Position numbers and translations under genes: made by a program. This document shows, piece after piece, positions 30,480 to 34,464 of a DNA stretch of 34,464 nt (the stretch's first letter is position 1; the number at the start of each line of letters is the position of its first letter). A model generated the notes under the pieces. It was not told the DNA's origin and searched no databases. It saw only the letters and a list, made by a program, of their open reading frames with translations. Location: contig MU400831.1 in NCBI GenBank assembly GCA_022578965.1, positions 1 to 34,464 of the forward strand. The letters are read 5' to 3'. Source of the stretch: Xylaria sp. FL1777 (lineage: Eukaryota > Ascomycota > Sordariomycetes > Xylariales > Xylariaceae).

Positions 30480-31975
30480 TTAAATTTATAATTTATTATT
30501 ACATTAAAATGAAATTTATATATAAGTTATTTATTTAGTATTTTATTTTTTTAACTTTTTAATTTTATTAAACTTTAAAAAATACTTAACTATAATAAAA
30601 GTTATAAGCTGTTATTTTTTTACTAATGTTATAGCTTTAATAATAACTTTAATATATTTAAAAATGCTATAATTTATAATTTATTATTATACTAAAATAG
30701 AATTTATATATAAGTTATTTACTTAGTATTTTAGTTTTTTAACTTTTTTAACTTTATTAAACTTTAAAAAACACTTTATTGTTATAAAAATTATAAGCTG
30801 TTATTTCTTTACTAATATTATAGCTTTAATAATAACTTTAATATATTTAGAAATATTATAATTTATAATTTATTATTTTGTTAAAATAAAATTTATATAT
30901 TAGCTATTTATTTAATATTTTAATTTTCTAACTTTTTAACTTTGTTAAACTTTAAAAAACACTTTGCTTTTATAAAAACTATAACTTGTTGTTATTTTTA
31001 CTAGTATTATAGCTTTTATAACAACTTTAGTATATTTAGAAATGTTATAATTTATAGTTTATTATTACACTAAAATAAAATTAATATATATATTATTTAC
31101 TTAGTATTTTAATTTTTTAACTTTTTTAACTTTATTGAACTTTAAAAAACACTTTGCTTTTATAAAAACTATAACCTGTTGTTATTTTTACTAGTACTAT
31201 AGCTTTTATAACAACTTTAGTATATTTAGAAATGTTATAATTTATAGTTTATTATTACACTAAAATAAACTTAATATGTATATTATTTACTTAGTATTTT
31301 AATTTTCTAACTTTTTAACTTTGTTAAACTTTAAAAAACACTTTGCTTTTATAAAAACTATAACCTGTTGTTATTTTTATTAGTACTATAGCTTTTATAA
31401 CAACTTTAGTATATTTAGAAATGTTATAATTTATAGTTTATTATTACACTAAAATAAACTTAATATGTATATTATTTACTTAGTATTTTAATTTTCTAAC
31501 TTTTTAACTTTGTTGAACTTTAAAAAACACTTTGCTTTTATAAAAACTATAACCTGTTGTTATTTTTACTAGTATTATAGCTTTTATAACAACTTTAGTA
31601 TATTTAGAAATGTTATAATTTATAGTTTATTATTACACTAAAATAAACTTAATATGTATATTATTTACTTAGTATTTTAATTTTCCAACTTTTTAACTTT
31701 GTTGAACTCTAAAAGACACTTTGCTTTTATAAAAACTATAACCTGTTGTTATTTTTACTAGTATTATAGCTTTTATAACAACTTTAGTATATTTAAAAAT
31801 GTTATAATTTATAGTTTATTATTACACTAAAATAAAATTAATATATATATTATTTACTTAGTATTTTAATTTTCTAACTTTTTTAACTTTATTAAACTCT
31901 AAAAAACACTTTGCTTTTATAAAAACTATAACCTGTTGTTATTTTTATTAATCTTATAGCTTTTATAATAACTTA
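30480..31975. repeat. 189-bp tandem repeat array of hAT-III, eight units
   Basis: The block ATAACCTGTTGTTATTTTTA (or its variant) recurs at 30604, 30793, 30981, 31171, 31360, 31549, 31738 and 31928, so the period is 188-190 bp. Units 4-7 are almost identical, while the first three and the last are more diverged. The array is the same family as at 1905-2637. No gene in it. Confidence 0.9.
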
Positions 31976-32076
31976 AACATAATTAAAAATTATTTTTTTT
32001 ACTTTATGATATTGCTAAAAAAAAGTTTTTATTTTATATAAATAAACTATAAAAACAGCTATTTTAACATTTTATT

Positions 32077-32618
32077 TCTTATTTTCTTTCAGTTTTTCCT
32101 TTTTACTTTTATTTTCTACTTTTTCTAGTAATTTATCTAAATTTTTAATTTTCCAGCTTTTTAATAAAGTTAGCTAGCTAACCGTTTTTAAACTTAGTTT
32201 ATTTTTATTTTTAGTAATAATATTACTAGAAATGAAAAAAACCCGTTTAATAGATGCTAAAGTAGCTAAAATAGCTAAATATTTTCTAGCCATTATTAAT
32301 AAAATTAAAAATCGTAAAGCGTTATTTTTCCAAAATTCTAATAGATTTAACTAATAATAATAATTAGTTTAAACTTAAATAAGTAATAATTTAATATAAA
32401 CATACCTTTTTATATAAAATATCTTCATTTAAATAAATAATATATTCTGCTTTATTATAGCTTTTTAAATGATTTAAATAAAACTTTTTTTTAGACTTTA
32501 AAGTACTTAAATTACTATTATTTAAATTTTCTTGGTCTTTTAGTTCATTAATTAAAACATTAACATCTAAAATATTATATATTCTTTAAAGCTTAATAAA
32601 ATAATTAATATAATATAA

Positions 32619-32651
<33 letters not shown>

Positions 32652-34464
32652 AATTAAAACTTACTTTTGAAATTATTTTTTAAATATACTTATAATATTA
32701 TTATAACTTTCTAAATACCAAAATAATAAATTATCGTATTAAAAATGAAGTGTTTTAAACCTTAAGTCCAAAATAATACTTAAAATATAAGGTTTATAAT
32801 CCTTTATATTTAAAAGTGTTAAAGTACATAAAAAATAAGTTTTTAACCTATTTATTCCAGATTTAATAGCAGTTATTAAATTAAATAAACTAAGTTCTTA
32901 AAAAATTTATTAGCATAATATATTAAATAAACAATAAATAATAAATACTTACTAAACTTAGGGTTTATTAAATTTTTTGTTCTATTATATAAATAAATTT
33001 TTTAAAGTTTTTATATATTTTATAAATATATAATAAACCTAAAAGTAAAGTTATATAAACTTTACTTTATAATTTAATTAAAGGTTTTAAAAAAATACTA
33101 AATAACTTTTGAAGTTATTTAATAATATACCAATTATATTGGTTTAAAAACTTCGATTAAAATTCAAAATCAGTTATATTTCAATTAATATAATCCAAAA
33201 GCTCTTTAAATTCAAAAAAAATAGTTAACATTTTATATGTTAAATTCTACTTTGTAGTATTATTTAGTTTATATAAATTAGCTTATTAACATAATAACAT
33301 AAAACCAAATATAATAATTATAAATACCTAGTGGAATTTTTTTCTTGTTATAATTTAAAAGTAAATTATTATTTCTTTTTGCTAAAAGAATACCATCCTT
33401 TAATAAATCGCATATTTCAGTAATATATTTAGTTATAACAACTAATCTTCGAATTTATATAATTAAAGCTATTATAATTATTAGTATAAAGTAATAAATA
33501 ATAATAATAATAAATTAACTTATAAATTTCTCGGTTTTCGTTATTATTATTTCGAGAATTATTAATATAACGTAATAATTCATTGGCCTTTTGTTGTTTT
33601 AATATATATTTTTTAAGAATAACTTAAACAATTATATTAATAACATAAAAACCGCAACAAATATTGTTATTAAAGTTCTTTCTAGTTAAATTATAATAAT
33701 TTTCACTAAAAAACTCTAAAAACGTATTATTGTTTTTAGCGTTATCTTTAGTAATACTATATAATAATTAATTATTATATTTATTAATAAATATAAAGTT
33801 AAAATAAAATATAAATACCTAAAAATATTGTTTAAAGTAATACTTAAATAAAGTTATAATATATTTAAAAATAAGTTAAATATATTTAAACTAGTATGCT
33901 GTTTTGTTATTTCTTTAAAACCAATTAACTTATAAATTAAGTTAAAATTAGAATTAATATAACAGATAACAACTCCCATAAAGGCTGTTTGCGAATTAAA
34001 AGTCCAAATGTCAAAAATAATAAAAAATACTCCATTATTTTTAACAGTTAAGTCTAAATCAATATTAAAGTCAATTAAAAAGCTATTAAATGTAGCTTTT
34101 AAAATAGTCTTTATTTTATGGCGGTTTATAATAAAATCGCTATATAAAAATTAATATAATAATTAATAATAAAAGTATATAATACGTACAGTTTAAAATA
34201 ATTCATTAAATCTTGAAAAGATTCAAAATTAACAACATTAAAAGAAAGGTTATTACTAATAATAAAATTTAAAATTTTATTATTAATAATATCTTTTTGG
34301 TTAATATTTTAAAGTATATAATTTTAAGGTCGTTTTTAATTAGCAAGTAAAAAAAGGTTATTTTTGTTGGTTATTTCGGTTTCTAAATAAATTAAATATT
34401 AATAATAAGCAAATAAACAATATAAATAAATAAATAATATAAAGAAAATATAAACTTACTTTTT
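32077..34464 (-). pseudogene. hAT-III transposase relic
   Basis: The frame ends near 32077 (inverted GAAAATAAGAAATAAAATG as in hAT-I). The dimerisation domain is at about 32350-32130 on the minus strand. The intron with GTATGT/ACTAAT/AG lies near 32405-32350 and one with a TAA/AAT run at 32590-32665. The central HTGLNIF-like region is at about 33900, here damaged. The sequence continues to the intron border at 34455 (inverted AAAAGTAAGTTTATATTT), the intron that follows the BED finger exon in hAT-II (about 7320). It gives the only uninterrupted view of the central to C-terminal part in the window. Confidence 0.87.

Larger units (their letters stand above)
29620..34464 (-). mobile_element. hAT-III: third hAT transposon, 5' end outside the window
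   Basis: The module order on the plus strand is TIR TAAAGTTAGTAATTTAATCC (RIP-changed CAGGGTTAGTAATTTAGTCC), subterminal array, unique 3' segment split by B2, eight 189-bp repeats and the transposase relic read leftwards. It is the mirror image of hAT-I with twice as many repeat units. It is inserted in ORF2 of LINE C1. The other end is right of the window. Confidence 0.87.

Noticed and set aside
30480..31975. Centromeric satellite
   Set aside because: The array is confined to the 3' region of hAT elements and has a counterpart at the same place in hAT-I, so it belongs to the transposon.
1..34464. Mitochondrial or apicoplast-like genome because of the very low GC
   Set aside because: No rRNA, tRNA or organelle protein frame was seen. 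The sequence is made of nuclear transposons with spliceosomal introns and RIP-like transitions.

Overview
The window is a purely repetitive, extremely AT-rich stretch with no host gene that I can support. It looks like an AT-isochore of a filamentous ascomycete (Pezizomycotina) that mutates repeats by RIP (repeat-induced point mutation). Recognisable transposon reading frames are riddled with TAA/TAG where the family has Gln or Trp codons, C survives mostly outside CpA, and several element families typical of such fungi are present: Tad1-clade LINEs, Ty1/copia, hAT and a pogo/Fot1-like relic. Small introns (about 55-75 bp, GTATGT/GTAAGT to ACTAAT to AG) also fit a fungus. Every coding call below is therefore a pseudogene.

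Layout. (1) 1-5398: 3' half of hAT-I (+), with transposase C-terminus, four 189-bp tandem repeats, a LINE-tailed insertion (A1, 2638-4838), a subterminal dyad array and the terminal inverted repeat. hAT-I sits inside hAT-II. (2) 5399-12278: hAT-II (-), whose transposase is split by a 1.93-kb gag-only LINE (B, 7455-9384, 15-bp target duplication) placed at an intron/exon border. Its upstream part carries a 30-bp minisatellite, two other tandem arrays, the subterminal repeats and the TIR. (3) 12287-12756: piece of a Tad1-like LINE (C2) into which hAT-II jumped, followed by a second LINE-tailed element (A2, 12757-14955). (4) 14956-15414 plus 18746-19384: an older sequence ending in a pogo-like zinc-knuckle tail. 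It is split by a complete short hAT (15415-18737, perfect 8-bp duplication TATATAAC) that itself carries A3 (16224-18419). (5) 19385-20557: LINE fragment C3, cut by a hAT end at 20558. (6) About 20945-29619: the best Tad1-like LINE (C1, +), with 5' region, ORF1 with Gag zinc knuckles and the start of the ORF2 endonuclease. A complete copia element on the minus strand interrupts it (21227-27209, 195-bp LTRs, 5-bp duplication ACTAA). (7) 29620-34464: hAT-III (-), with TIR, subterminal array, eight 189-bp repeats and transposase running out of the window. It contains a 362-bp 5'-truncated copy of B (30031-30392, 14-bp duplication).

The relative order of insertion can be read from the nesting: LINE C2 before hAT-II before B and hAT-I, and hAT-I before A1; pogo-like sequence before mini-hAT before A3; C1 before copia and hAT-III, and hAT-III before B2. 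The most unusual content is the pair of short LINE-type families A and B. They share a 3' tail ending AGTAATACAATATATA, make variable-length target duplications, and carry no visible reverse transcriptase. B has an intact Gag zinc-knuckle layout only, like a HeT-A-type or half-LINE element. A carries an unidentified frame.
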